Made by a program: the position numbers and the translations under genes. Positions 1 through 40,140 of a stretch of DNA of 64,000 nucleotides are shown here, one piece after another (position 1 is the stretch's first letter; every line of letters begins with the position of its first letter). This stretch comes from Paralichthys olivaceus (taxonomy: Eukaryota; Chordata; Actinopteri; Pleuronectiformes; Paralichthyidae): contig NC_091099.1 of NCBI RefSeq assembly GCF_024713975.1, forward strand, positions 302,501-366,500, given 5' to 3'. The notes under the pieces were generated by a model. The model was given only the letters and a program-made list of their open reading frames with translations. It had not been told where the DNA came from and did not search any database.

Positions 1-1028
1 GTCACGACCTTTGTCTGAACGCTGCTCAGATTCAGCTGAAACTGTCGGAGTCGTATTTGGATGTAAAGCGCCACCATGTGGACGTCACTGAAACGCCTCG
101 TCCGGCTCATATGTGAAAAAATAAAATCTTCTCTCCTTCAGGTTCATGTGGTTATTGAGTGTGTGTCATTCAACATGTTTATCAATAAAGATTGAACGTT
201 TCATGTTTGTGTCAGAGAATATCTGACGAATACAGACCTGAACATGTGACGATGTCACAGTGACCTTTGACCTTTAACTGATCATTAGCTACCCTTTAGC
301 TAATAGGCAACCGTCCTTAGTGTGACCATGACAGGAGCAGAAACATCTGAGTGTAAACAGAGTTCAAGCAGAGGCTGTTTGAGGACGTGTCCTCCTGTGA
401 CCTCCGATCTCATCACTTCATCTTTGAACAGGATGTGACGTCACTGAGATCATGTTGAGAGAAGTTTCCTGTTTGGAACCAGACAAAGACGAGTCTCCTG
501 GTGCTGCCGCTCCCTCGCTCACACTGAAGCTGTTTCTGTGTCCAACATCTGCACAGCTCCTGGATCAGCGAGGTCCTTCAAGTCCTTGTCCCTTCAAGGC
601 AGCCGACTCGAGCTGCGCTGCTCCAGTCATGTGACACATGATCATGTGACACCTCATTCTCCACAATCATCTATTAGACACACCCACCTTATTAGGCAGC
701 CTATTTAAGCAGAAAGAAATTTCCCATCAACCCCTTTGCTCACACTGCTGCTGCAGTATCACTACTGGGGGGGGGGAGGCGGTTACATCACATCTGTGTC
801 ATCATATCGGGGGAGTGACTGAGTCGGAGCCTAGACGCCAAACACAAACTACGTTCTTCTGCTGCAAGAAACATTTGAACGTGTTCTGAAAAAGGTTCTT
901 TGTTCAGGTTCACTGTGTTCGTCAAAAAAGACTTGAATGATCAAAATGATCCGATTTATGTTTGTGATTAGTGACGAACAGAGTCAATGAAGAAAAGAAA
1001 GTGTGAAACGGTTTAAGACGTTCAGTGG

Positions 1029-1062
<34 letters not shown>

Positions 1063-2328
1063 CTTGATCATGGGAACAGAATCACTTCATCACTATTTGT
1101 TTGGAACGAATGTGTCCGAGCTTTTAATCATAGAAACGTGTTGATGGGTATAAGCAAGAAAAAATGAAGTGATGGAAGGAGGGCGATGAGTTTGCTGCCC
1201 CCAGGTGTTCATGTGTGTTCCATGGTGTGTGACGTCATGGTGGAGGCAGGATGTCAGGTCCAGCTGACGGAGCAGAGCAGAAGCAGCTGAACTCAAACCC
1301 TCACACTCTTCTGTCACTGCAGCAGGTAACACTTCTTCTTCTGCTTCTCTTCATGTTGCTCTCGTCTGTAATGATTGACTCTGTTGTTTAACTTAAACTG
1401 AGACTCGAACATTAGAATCAAGTAGAAGAAATCACATTGTTAATGTTGTAAAAACCTTCAGCAATATTATTATATTCTATTTAACATGAACAATAAAATC
1501 AACAGTGATTGACATCTGAAATACGCGAATGAGAAAACCTGTTACTACTGTACATGAACTGTTTAGAGAACATTATTGTCTGTGTGCATCAGAATCAGCT
1601 GAATCTCACGTCTCTGCACCAGCGCCACCTAGTGGCCGGAGACATTAAGTGTTCAGGTCGTCCGTCCATCACATTGTTGTGAACACGATATCTCAGGAAC
1701 AGCTCGAGGGAGTTTCTTCAAATTTGGTAGAAATGTTCACTTTGATTCAAAGATGAAATGATTAGAGTTCAGAGGTCAAAGGTCACAGTGAGCTCACGTC
1801 ACAGTGAATGTGAATGTCTGAAGAGACCGAACCAGCCACACGACGCTGATTCTAGTTTAACTACGAAATGTGACGTCTGGTTTGTTGTGTTTTCTTTCTC
1901 TGTGCCTGACGTCTCCATGGTTACATCGTCATGATGCTGCAGTCTATCAATGGTCGTCGCTCTGTAGAAACAGGACGTCCTCAAGATTCCAGCTGTTCAT
2001 ATAGGTCGAGGTAAAACCATATAAAAGAAATCACACGTGTCATTATCTCAAGTAACAAAACAAACAGCTGTTCTAGTTTAAGATGAGTTTTTCAGCTCTG
2101 ACTCTGTCCCCTGATTTAAACCTGATTCATCATCTGATTTAAATCTGTCTCCAGATTTTTTTATGTGACACGTCATCAGGTGATTAGTTTGGTTTATAAC
2201 AAAATGAAATTTAAACATCATTAGTTTCATCATTATTCTGCAGTGACTGGACTGTTTGGTTCTAAATGTTCCAGATGAGACACGATGACAAAAACAGGAA
2301 CATGAAAACATCTGTTGTTGTCCCGCAG
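1..2328. other. 5' flank of nox5, no coding gene recognised
   Basis: I see no conserved coding exon here. AATAAA hexamers at about 120-125 and 184-189 could be the 3' end of a gene lying to the left. A CA microsatellite sits at about 1032-1060. CAG followed by GTAAC at 1323-1330 looks like a splice donor and could end a non-coding first exon of nox5, but nothing else supports it. The sequence directly upstream of 2329 ends in a normal acceptor (CCGCAG), so nox5 very probably has at least one upstream non-coding exon in this stretch. Confidence 0.4.
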
Positions 2329-2339
2329 AGCCGCTCGTC

Positions 2340-14006
<11,667 letters not shown>

Positions 14007-14049
<43 letters not shown>

Positions 14050-14088
14050 TGTGTGTGTGTCTGTGTGTGTGTGTGTGTCTGTGTGTTT

Positions 14089-14125
<37 letters not shown>

Positions 14126-14496
14126 TGTGTGTGTATCTGTGTGGTTGTGTTTGTGTGTCTGTGTCTGTGTGGTTGTGTGTCTGTGTGTATCTGTGTGGTT
14201 GTGTTTGTGTGTCTGTGTCTGTGTGGTTGTGTGTCTGTGTGTGTCTGTGTGGTTGTGTGTCTGTCTGTGTGGTTGTGTGTCTGTGTGTGTCTGTATCTGT
14301 GTGGTTGTGTGTCTGTGTGGTTGTGTGTCTGTGTGTGTCTGTCTGTGTGGTTGTGTGTCTGTGTGTATCTGTGTGGTTGTGTGTCTGTGTCTGTGTGGTT
14401 GTGTGTCTGTGTGTGTGTGTGTATCTGTGTGTCTGTCTGTGTGGTTGTGTGTCTGTGTGTCTGTGTGTGTCTGTGTGGTTGTGTGTCCTCATTAAA
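14007..14496 (+). repeat. nox5 3' UTR made of TG/TCTG/GGTTG repeats, with poly(A) signal
   Basis: Directly after the nox5 stop codon the sequence is TG-rich tandem repeat to about 14486. ATTAAA follows at 14491-14496, a common variant poly(A) signal, so the mature 3' UTR may be almost wholly (UG)n. An AATAAA at 14824-14829 is an alternative. Confidence 0.75.
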
Positions 14497-14499
14497 GAA

Positions 14500-16000
14500 C
14501 CTCTGCTCTCACTCTTCTCAGAATCACGTTCAGTTTCTTTCTCAAAGTTTTGAACCAAGTGTTTGAAGAGTTCTCGGGCGATGAGCTCATCAGAGCAGAG
14601 AACCAGAGGATTCACAGTTTCCATGGTGACAGTGTGTGAGTGACGTTCTGCTGCGGTCGTGTCTGAGGAACCAGACTCTCTTTAGAACATCTGTCTCCAG
14701 AACCTGCTGCTGCTCCGTGGATTCCATCCCGTGTGCTCGTCCCTCTCAGGGTAACTGGTCGAGCTGAGCTGACGCCTGAAAAGGGAAGAAGAACAAAGTG
14801 TTCAACAGAAGGAAGAGACACAAAATAAAAGTCGATGAGATCAACTCAGTTCCAGCAACATTCAAGTGATGATGATGAAAGTGATTGAAAGTTTATATCA
14901 ATATATTTTATATACTCACACACACACTGTCTAATGACGCTCTGCTGGATGTGTCCTCCACAGTTTCTTAAGTTCAGGGACAATGACTCTGAGGTCGTCC
15001 TGTCCTCAGCTGCTCTGCTGCTGCGTCTCGTTCGGATCTGTGGAAAAACGTCGGACTGTTTGAAATCTTGAGCTGTTTGACACAATCCTCAGCTTTGAGT
15101 GAAGAATGTTGTTCAGTCCTGTTTATTTGCAGATTTTTTTAAATGTGTGCATGTTTCTGTATCGTCTCATAGAGCAGAGCTCCCTCCACTGTCTGGGGCA
15201 CAATGCTGCAGAGCTGCTCCTCTCAGCTCCTGTTCTGCTCAATCTTACATCTCACTTTTTAATGGCCTCGCATCCAAACACCTCCAGACTTGTGGAGCGG
15301 CTCCGTCTCCTCTCGACCACAGACCGGTGGGTGGAGGCTGCTGGTCACTGGGTCTTTCAGGTGTCGATCCCAGACAGACTCAGACTCCAGCTTCTTTTAA
15401 ATCCATCTTTTTATGAAAGCTTTTCTGAATCATGTGGTTCAGTATTTAGCTTCTAAATGTATTACACCGACAAGTTGTTCTCCTCCAGCGGAAGCTGTGT
15501 TCCATCTGTGTTTGTTTGATTTCCAGTAAACTTGCTGACGGTGTATTATGGCTCAGTAGATTTTATTTGTATCTCTTGTATCGTGAGATTAAGTGTTTTA
15601 ATATTTTCACTGATTTCTCAGAGATGTATGATGTGTATGAGTTGAAGGGACTCAATGATTCAATGATGTCATTTCTGTTCTCATGTTCCATTGTTTGACT
15701 CGTGTAAGTACTTTACATTTATTATTATAATTATTATTGGAATTATTTAAACATACAGACCTGTGATAGTACTTGATTCAAAGTTTTACTTTGTAGTACT
15801 TTGTTCTCGTTAATAAAAATATTTTAAAGTCCGGTTAATAACATCAATTATTTACAGGGTTTCCAATCGATGCACGAGTTTCCTCTTGCTGGTGAAATGT
15901 AAATAGTTTCCCAGTTGAATAAAAATCTAAAATAATGAATCCACAGTTTTAAAACATGATCTTTATTGTGTTGTTCGTCGTGACGTCATAATGTACGTCT
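14500..16000. other. nox5-ambra1 intergenic, nothing recognised
   Basis: No conserved exon, RNA gene or clear mobile element was seen. Short open frames here show no family resemblance. The stretch around 15700-15960 is AT-rich. Confidence 0.5.
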
Positions 16001-16009
16001 GTTCTGCTG

Positions 16010-16531
16010 TTTCGTCAGAGCAGGTTCGATGAGCTCTGATCGGTGATCTGCTGATCAGCCTGTGGCTAGCTAGCCGCTGGCTACTTGCGCAATAGCAGTT
16101 GTCGTCGGGCAGCTAATCAAAGATCAAAGCCTTAGAAACGCTTCCTGTTCTGCTCCTCGCTTCTCTGGATGTTGCTCGTTGATGTCAGCGGAAGTTGTTG
16201 CTCACATTAACCGTCTCACACCGATGTTAGCGGCGGTCACTTCGGTATTTGCAGCGGCCACATTTCCCGTTTTTGGCCGAGCTAGCTGATAAGCTAGCCT
16301 AGCTGCTGTTAGCCTGTTAGCTCGCCTGTGATGGCCCAGCCTGGGAGCGACAGGATAAAGGAAGGTAGGCCGCACTCCCGCTTCTCTTCGCTCCTCTGAC
16401 ACTCCTGAGGTTATAATCTAAATGAACCATCGGTCTCCGTGGACATTAACACCACACTCACTCAAACCGTCCAAAGAATCCGGAGCTTTAGTTTCTAAGG
16501 CCCTCGGTGTGGCGGCTGTATCCGGACAGAG
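16010..16531 (+). promoter_or_regulatory. ambra1: probable ambra1 promoter and non-coding first exon
   Basis: This stretch is GC-richer and has more CpG than its surroundings, with repeated GCTAGC/AGCTAG motifs around 16064-16315. GGACAGAG followed by GTAATG at 16532 reads as a splice donor, so a 5' UTR exon may end at 16531. The first coding exon is preceded by a good acceptor (CTCTCAG to 18935), which requires an upstream non-coding exon. Placement is inference; no TATA box was seen. Confidence 0.4.
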
Positions 16532-16620
16532 GTAATGTAGCTCCGCGGCTAACTGCTAACATCTCCTCATTAAACTGTTCAACTGTAAACAGCTCGTTAA
16601 TGCGTCTGTTCACACTGAGC

Positions 16621-16745
16621 TGTGTGTGTCTGTGTGTGTGTCTGTGTCTGTGTGTGTGTGTGTCTGTGTGTGTGTGTCTGTGTGTGTGTGTGTGTCTGTG
16701 TGTGTGTGTCTGTGTCTGTGTGTGTGTGTCTGTGTGTGTGTGTGT

Positions 16746-16786
<41 letters not shown>

Positions 16787-17090
16787 TGTGTGTGTGTGTC
16801 TGTGTGTGTGTGTGTGTCTGTGTGTATGATGTGTGTGTTTGTGTGTGTGTGTGTGTGTCTGTGTGTGTCTGTGTGTGTGTGTCTGTGTGTGTCTGTGTGT
16901 ATGATGTGTGTGTGTGTGTGTCTGTGTGTGTGTGTGTGTGTGTGTGTCTGTGTGTGTCTGTGTGTGTGTATGATGTGTGTGTGTGTGTGTCTGTGTGTGT
17001 CTGTGTGTGTATGATGTGTGTATGATGTGTGTGTGTGTGTGTGTGTGTGTGTCTGTGTGTGTGTGTCTGTGTGTGTATGATGTGTGTATG

Positions 17091-17123
<33 letters not shown>

Positions 17124-17480
17124 TGTGTGTGTGTGTCTGTGTGTGTGTGTCTGTCTGTGTGTCTGTCTGTGTGTCTGTCTGTGTGTGTCTGTGTGTGTCT
17201 GTGTGTATGATGTGTGTGTTTGTGTGTGTGTGTGTGTGTGTCTGTGTGTGTGTGTGTAAATCTAATGCCTATTACTGTTCATCTTCATATAAACATGTGA
17301 ATCTAAAATATATAACTGTTCATCTTTATATAAACATATTAACTCACATATATAACTGTTCATCTTCATATAAACATATTAATTCACATATATAACTGTT
17401 TATCTTTATATAAACATATTAACTCACATATATAACTGTTTACCTCTATATAAAGATGTGAATCTAACATATATAACTGT
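16621..17480 (+). repeat. TG microsatellite plus ATATAACTGTTCATC-type minisatellite
   Basis: 16621-17257 is TG repeat with TCTG and TATGATG interruptions. From about 17275 to 17480 there are five or six units of roughly 40 bp built on TATAACTGTTCATCTT and ATATAAACATATTAACTCAC. Both lie in the presumed 5' UTR intron of ambra1. The Cys/Val-rich frames here are artefacts. Confidence 0.9.
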
Positions 17481-18935
17481 TTATGACATGAGTCATAATC
17501 AAACTAACATGTAATATGAATGGAATATTCATAGATTGGTGGTGTCGCCAGTCAGAATAATCCGATGTGGAGTTTTCTCACATCAGTCTCATCGTGTCAA
17601 CATGTTTAAGGCTAAATCACATTATAACGTCCTGTTGGAGTTTTCACAGCATTTTATAACCTATGACAGTTCGCAACTGATGTCACCACATGACCTGCAT
17701 TGAGCATTAAAAACGATTTAGTTAATTATTTTAGTTTTTAATTTATGGCAGGAACATCAAACGTATGACGTCGTGGACTTTATGTTGACGTGAGTCATAA
17801 TCAGACTCAATAATATGTAAACAGGAACATGAATGGAATATTAACTCATGTAAACACAATAATCAGATTCTTTTATTAAGAATAGAAATAAAATACATTC
17901 AAACAGAAGATAGGTTGTTTCATATTCCTTTGAACAAGATCAAAGTATCTTCTGCTCTATTATTCGTACAGGTTTTAAAGATGCAGCAGTAACACAACAG
18001 TGGATCAATAGCAGTGTGTTACTCAGCTTAAGCCACAACACAGAAATGTTTGAATGAAAATGAAAAAAGGATTCATAATTACGACTCACATTCTCACCAC
18101 TTGCACACATTCGTACAGAAACACCTCCACAGCGTAAAACTTCTGTGTCAATGTAAAGAGCTTCAGTTCAGTCTTGATCAGTTTGTATCAGAAGAAAACT
18201 TCTCTTCTTAACTGCACTGGAACTCATTTAAATATCAAACTAAAGTCCTGATGCAGGATGTAGATCATATATTATAATATATGTAGATTACTGACTGTAC
18301 ACCACGTCTGGTGAAACAACTGTTTACTTATTTTTAGTCTTTCACTGATGGTTTTCCACATTCAGATTTTACAGTTTATATCTTTGTTTGCAGAGAAAAC
18401 TCTGACTCTTGTAAGAGAGATGACGAGCGGCTCATTCTTTCCACACACATTCAAACACAGCGCCAACTACAGTCATTTAACAGACATGAAATAAAAAACA
18501 AAGCCGCTCAATAGAACTATTACTGTACAAACAAACAGTTAATGATTTCTATTTAAGAGACACTGAAATCTCAAACTACAGACCGTTAAATCAATCACAT
18601 GACCCTGTGGTGTATGTTTGTCATTTAATAATGAACTTCTTGTTGAAGTGATTCTCAAACGTACGCCACTGAGTTGAGTCTCTTGGGGAAAATAACTGAG
18701 AAATGAATTGATGAAGATAAACATAATTATTTAAAGTGTGATTGTGGTAGAACGAGTCGGAGCTCTGCCTCAGTTGTCCTTTTCCTCTCTGAACATCACT
18801 GTCAGATTAATATCATTTCTTGTGACTGTTCTCATGCTTTTATTGTGTTGACTTTATTATTGAGTGAGGCTCATGGTTGTGACACTAAGTCCAACTTCTT
18901 GTCCTGTACTCTGAACAACTGCTTTGCTCTCTCAG
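17481..18935. other. AT-rich presumed 5' intron of ambra1, nothing recognised
   Basis: No exon, RNA gene or element boundary was identified. The sequence is unique-looking and AT-rich up to the acceptor at 18935. Confidence 0.5.
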
Positions 18936-19009
18936 CCTAAACTCTGCATGGCGACAGACTTGCAGCTGTGGGAGTGAGTCGCCAAAAAGCCAGGGCCACC
19001 GGTAGCAAC

Positions 19010-34360
<15,351 letters not shown>

Positions 34361-37300
34361 TTCTCCTATTGGCCAAGAGAAGCAGAGCGTTGGTTGATGG
34401 ATTTCGTTAATGGCGCTCCTCAAAGCCTTATCTCACAAAGAAAAGGGTGCTGCTTCGACTCTGCACAGGGTCTCCCGCCTGAAAAAGAAAGGGGTCTCCC
34501 GCCTGGAAAAGAAGGGACACAAGAACCCCACCTCACCCAAAACCCGCCACGGCGTTGGCGTGCACTTAGAAAAACTGGACTGAAGCTGAACCGCGACCAT
34601 TCCTCGTCAGAAAGGGCTCCTACTTGAACAGTTAGCGCTGAGCTCCTCTCTGCTTGTTTGTTTAAAGTGTCAGCGCGACGGGAGAAAAGGTTCCTGTGTC
34701 AAAGTGCCGTGGGGGGGGGGGGGGGGGGGGGTCTTTCTTTTACACATTTACTCCGATGTGCTGCATAGTAGTAAATATAAATGCGTGATTGAAGTGTTAA
34801 CAGTGAATTCAGCACTACTTTATCTTGAAGCCTGTTTTGTACCGTGTGTAATCATGATGTGTCGGAGGCGGGACTCTGCTCCTCGGACGTCACTGATCAA
34901 TCACACAATCCATCAATCATCAATGACTGACACCTGGGACTCAGAGACCTGAAGCTACCGGACGTCTGTTCAACGACGCTGCAGTTCATCAAATACATAG
35001 GTTGTTTTTTCAAAAGGCTGAAGAGGAGAAGGAACCCCCACCCCTCCCCTCCCCCCTCAATACCTACCAGCCAAGTTAAATGCACTATAGGTGCGTGTGT
35101 GTTTGTGTGTCAGTGCTTTTCACACATCTTTAAAAAATAATTTTACTTTAAAATTATGGTTTCTGCAAAACTTTCTGGAACTCGAAATCACTGCATTCGT
35201 CCTGGCTCCTGATTGGCTGTCTCATCTTTACCGTAGACTGTAAATAAAGATGACAGCGATTCTTCACTTCCACAGAAATGAAGCTAAAGTCACTCACGAA
35301 CCTCTGTGTGATGGTGGGCTGGAGCTTTGGTCCCGTCCATACACGCTCTCGACCAATCAGAGTCAGCTGTCAATCATGACGTCTCAGCCTGTTTTCATTT
35401 CATCAAATAACAAAACCTGAAAAGACAGAAACCAACATGGAGGAGGTCTATAACCTTTACTGCAGCCAGCCACCAGGGGGTGGTCCAGATGATTTGGCTT
35501 CAGTTTTGGGAGCCGTCATGTCGTCCGGCTGTAGTTGCAGTATGTGGTTGTTTCTGGTGGGGTTGTATCGCCACCTGTTGGTTTGATGTGCTCTCTGCAG
35601 TTGTTCACAGCTCATTTTTAATGTTTGACACCAGTGAACGTGTGGACGCTGGCGTAATGTGAACGTTATGTTTCATTCTTTTCTTCTCAGCACGAGATGA
35701 AAACACATTTATTTAAATCAACAGTAGAAATATATAAAAACCACGATGGCGTTCGACATGAACGTGACGCTGAAGTGATTCTCATCAGACCAGCGGCTGT
35801 CTGGGTCAATGGGGAACAGCTTCTGTGATCACATGTCACATGTTTGATTCCCGTCACATGTTTGATTCCTTGTGTTGGCGTGTCTGGTAAAAACATGAAG
35901 CTACGGAGGATCTGATCTGTTTGGATTAGAGCAGCCAATGAATGTGCGTCACTCCTTCTTTTGCAGAGTCGACAATAACAAGCTGTAGAAATTCTGATGT
36001 CAGTTTAATAACGAGATAAACCAGAGAACCTGAATTTAAAAAACCTCCCACTCACATAAAGTTTCAGATAAAAACACGAACAAGAGGAAGTGGGCACTAA
36101 TTTCAGCAGCGGATTGATTCGTATGTTCTGCAGTCGTGAGTCACTGTTTGCACAGGCAGGAGACACGTGCACGATCCCTGTGACTCAGCTGTCGTCGTCC
36201 ACCACAGGAAACTTCTTCTGTAACGTGAAGCGTCAGAACGTCACCTGTTCCTTAGGTTCTACGTTCTGCTGCTGAGTTTTAGAACGAGAACATTGGTATC
36301 AAACGTTACTCAGAAGGTGACGGCGTCACGTCATTGTGCTTACGCTCAGTTGTCTCAGAGGTCGTCTGACACTGAGTCCAGATCAGCTCAGGACAGCCAT
36401 GATGTCACTTCCTGTATTGGCTCGTCAGCAGCCGTAGTTAAACTTGAACAATAATTATTCAGGTTCATTTCCTGTCTTTAAACCAGAGTTCGGTCTTTCA
36501 GTTTGAGATCAGGACGTTCAGAAGCTTTCACTCTAAAACCTTCGCTCACACTCAGACGGACGGACTCGGACATGTTGCTCAACTTTTAGTGGTTTTGGAT
36601 GAAAACACGTCTGAACGTCTCAATCTGAAAATCCAAGCAAGAAAGAAAAACAACATCACGCTCAACTTGGTTTTAATCTGCTGTTCCACTGTGGCCTTAT
36701 GGGAAATGATAAAGGTCAAACATGGCTGCGCTGCTTATTCCAGTGATAATTTACTGAACGTTACTAAAAACATTTCGTCGACCTTTTTAACTTTCTGTCG
36801 GTGAACAGGCCTCTGCTGCCCCCCCCCCCCAACCCCGCCCCTCTGCATGCAGAAAAAACTTGAATTTGATCAACTCAACTTTTCCTCTTCAGCCTGAGAG
36901 ACTGTACAGACGCTATTTTTTACTTTGTATTCTTACTCCACGTCACACGGCGCAGTGTAGACGCTGATGTGCTGCTCGTGTTGTGTATGTGTGTGTGAGG
37001 GGGGGTGATGGACCTATGAAGAGGAAGGAGAGCTCTGATTGGAGCAGAGACACTGTGGGATTCAAGGGGTCGTTTACGTGAGATTTTTTTATTGAACCTT
37101 TATTTCCTGCAGGTGAGTCCAGGTGAGATCAGAGATCTCGTTTCCAGGGCGACCTGCGGAGGAAGCGGCTGCATGTGACGAGCAGGTGACACAGAAACAA
37201 CTGATCTGAATGATCCTGAATTTACTTGATCAATGAACCTTTTAAAAACAACCTGTCGTCCTCTCTCTCTCTGTGTGTGTGTGTGTGTGTGTGTGTGTTT

Positions 37301-38031
37301 CAGCTCTCGTCACAGTTTCTTCACTAAAACATTCTTGATAAAAATGTGTGTGAAAAAAATTTGGTTCACTTTGGTTTTAAAATCTTCAAACATCCGAACT
37401 TTTATCAAACTGATGTAAAAACACTCAGGTCGTCATTTCAATTCTAAACTAATAAACAGTTCATCAGGGAAATTAGTATTTTAGTTCTTTGTTCATCATT
37501 TGGTTCTGAAACTGAACAGATTTCAAATTGAGTTACAAGGTGAAGGAAGATGATCAGAGCCACGTGGAACTAAACCTAATGTAGATATCGGACCTCTGCT
37601 GCGACAGCGCGTGGTCAGAGGCTTCTTTTAACTCTCCGTCCATCTTCTCTTCTTTCGAAGGAGGTGCTTCACATTTTAGTTTAAAAATTACCTGATTAGA
37701 TTGTGGCTGAAGGTCAAAGGTCACAATGACCTCACAGGTCTGGAAATAAATGTATGGAGACTGAACCTGCTCTGATTGGTGGAGACGAACAACCACCTGG
37801 AGGTGAAAGAGCTCAACAAGAAAGAATCATTTATTCTCTATAGAGATTTGAATTAATGAGTATGTTTGAACACTCCGAGGGAGACTCAGCTCAAGCTATC
37901 GAATGTTTCATTCTCCTGTAGAAGACAAGTCAGAGATCAGAGATGTTTTATTCACCCAAAACTCATGGCCACAATCAGATCGCTCAGTTTTACGTCACTT
38001 CACATGATGCGAGACACTGTTACACAAACAC

Positions 38032-38067
<36 letters not shown>

Positions 38068-39040
38068 ATATATTATAACACTACAGAGCAGTTTTCAGAC
38101 CTTAACCTGCTGGTAGAGAATCGTCATGTTTCACAGCTGAACAACTCAGCAGCAGGTTTTCTGCTCAGACTCGTTCACAACAGCATCAGATCCTCGTTCG
38201 GTGATCACTTCCTGTCTCTGCTCCACTTCTCACCTGAAGAATGAGGAGGATTTGATGCTATATACATAATATATAATATATGTTATGTATATATTATATA
38301 TTAGCTCTGCTGTCATATATATATATATATAATGTATGATATAATATTTTTCTGTTTTTTTTTCAGTACTAAGAAGCAGGATTTGTGGTTATCACTTAAC
38401 TTCAGGTTTAATTCAGAGTTTTCAGTCCCATGAAGCTTTGTTATCGGGTAAATCACCATGGTAACTTATGGTGATCAGCTGACCTGGAGATAAGAGATCA
38501 AACAGTATAAAGCTCCGCCCACTGACCACTCCCCTCCTTTGAACCATGACATCATGTTGTTATCGTGGAGCTGCTGTGGATCGTTCCAGTCTCTGAGGAG
38601 GACCAGGGTCTTCAGAGACCCAAAAGATCCTCTGAGATCCTCTGAGGAGTTTCTGAAAGATCTAGATTCTCCTCAGAGGATGAACCTTTGTCAGCTGCTG
38701 GAGCTTCAACAGAACCCACCTGACACAATCCAGATGGTTTCCAGCTGTTCTTCCTGCTTTTAGCAGCTGGAACAGTTCGATCCTCGTTGTGAAACATGAG
38801 GCTCTGCTGTCAGTCAAACCTGAGTGAACTTAACGAGTTAACCAGCGTCACGACTGAGCCTGACTGTGATTGTTAAGTTCAGCTGGAACACTGACGGACA
38901 TCCTGGATATGTTGAACTCACGTCTTTTTAGAATCAGTTTGTGTGAAAAGTTTGTGATTGACAGGTGAAGTTGATGGACCTGTCTCCTGATTGGTCGATA
39001 ATGTAGAAGCGTTGTCTGTAACAGAGGCGGGGTTAGGGTT
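34361..39040. other. ambra1 3' UTR and ambra1-chrm4 intergenic
   Basis: No further coding gene was recognised. The 3' UTR of ambra1 begins here; AATAAA at 35243-35248 is a candidate end but lies in a dispersed repeat. A run of 21 G is at 34711-34731. Around 35225-35545 is a repeat with GACTGTAAATAAAGATGACA at one end and GTCATGTCGTCC near the other, related to 52470-52660. Other contents are a TG run near 37271-37298 and AT repeats at 38031-38075 and 38270-38350. Confidence 0.5.
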
Positions 39041-39118
39041 AGTGTCATGTGGGGGCGGGGTCCGTGCTGCATAAAGCAGCAGCTGCAGCTTCCTGTCAGA
39101 CTGAGGAGAACATCAGAG
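39040..39118 (+). promoter_or_regulatory. chrm4: candidate chrm4 promoter and non-coding first exon
   Basis: A GC box-like GGGGGCGGGGTC (39051-39062) is followed by GCATAAAGC (39069-39077), a weak TATA-like motif. About 40 bp further on, CATCAGAG meets GTGAGT at 39119, a strong donor. With the acceptor-like TAACAG near 40095 this would make a 5' UTR intron upstream of the intronless coding exon, a layout common in muscarinic receptor genes. Inference only. Confidence 0.35.
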
Positions 39119-40140
39119 GTGAGTGGATTCAAATCTGTTTCAACTGGTTCAGTCTGAACAACATTCATCTACTCACTTTATTCTGAAAAGACAAACAATC
39201 AGTCAGAACTACTTTGACTTTATTTTAATAACTAATGTTTTTATTGCTGGACTTTTATTGTGAACATATTTTCACCACACTGTAAACATGCATTGGATTT
39301 TTAATAGAATAATCACATTTTATTGATATATATTCATAAATCAGTTTGTCTCATCGATGTCAACAAGCAGCAGCGTCCTCTGTCCTTCACTCAACAAGTT
39401 AAAACTACAGAGACACTTTCTGAGCAGTAACTGAAGCTCAGAGTCACATGTGAGGATCCGTCTCCAGGACACGAGGACAATAGATGCTGATGAACTGAAG
39501 ACATCAACAGATTCTCTACATTAGAAGAAACAGTTTAACTTCATGTTTAAAGTATTTGTACATGAGGACATGTCTGATAGAGATGAAGGAGCAGACACAT
39601 GAACTGAGGAGTCACTGATGAAGATGAGGAGACATGTTGTGTATCAAGTCTAGTGATCATGGTCCAGCTGTGAAACGTGGTTCACTGTGAGATATGAGGG
39701 CTGCAGTGTAAAGCTCGGGGCTTAACTCTGAGTCAGGGGTCACTGTTCTGTTCTGGATCACAACCGTGAGATCAGATCAGATCAGATCAGATCAGATCCC
39801 TAACCCATACTCTGGATCATTCAGGGATAAACGCTGCCCTCTGGTGGTCAGTCCAGAGAGCAGCTGATCATCAGATTGATTTGAATGTTTCTGATCAGTT
39901 CTTCATTCATTCATTCATTCATTCATTCAGAGTCATTAACTACCAGCTCTTTTAAACTAGAACAAACTAGAACTTCAGATTTAAATCTTTTAGTAATTTA
40001 TGATTGATTGTTTCATCAGTTGCTTCTCTGGCACGTTTGGACTCGGCGTTCGCAGCTGAATGTTTTTACAAATTAAATTAGCAACGTGTGTAACAGGATG
40101 TGAAGCTCTGTGATTGGCTGTGTTATATTTTGAAGGAGAC

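Noticed and set aside
14007-14566. Several overlapping Cys/Val-rich open frames (also at 16507-17395, 31004-31289 and 2535-3353)
   Set aside because: They are translations of TG or CA microsatellites, open in all frames, with no domain and no splice or start context.
40114-40140. Upstream extension of the chrm4 frame
   Set aside because: The extension starts at a TTG codon; the first ATG is 40141 and the extra residues are not conserved.
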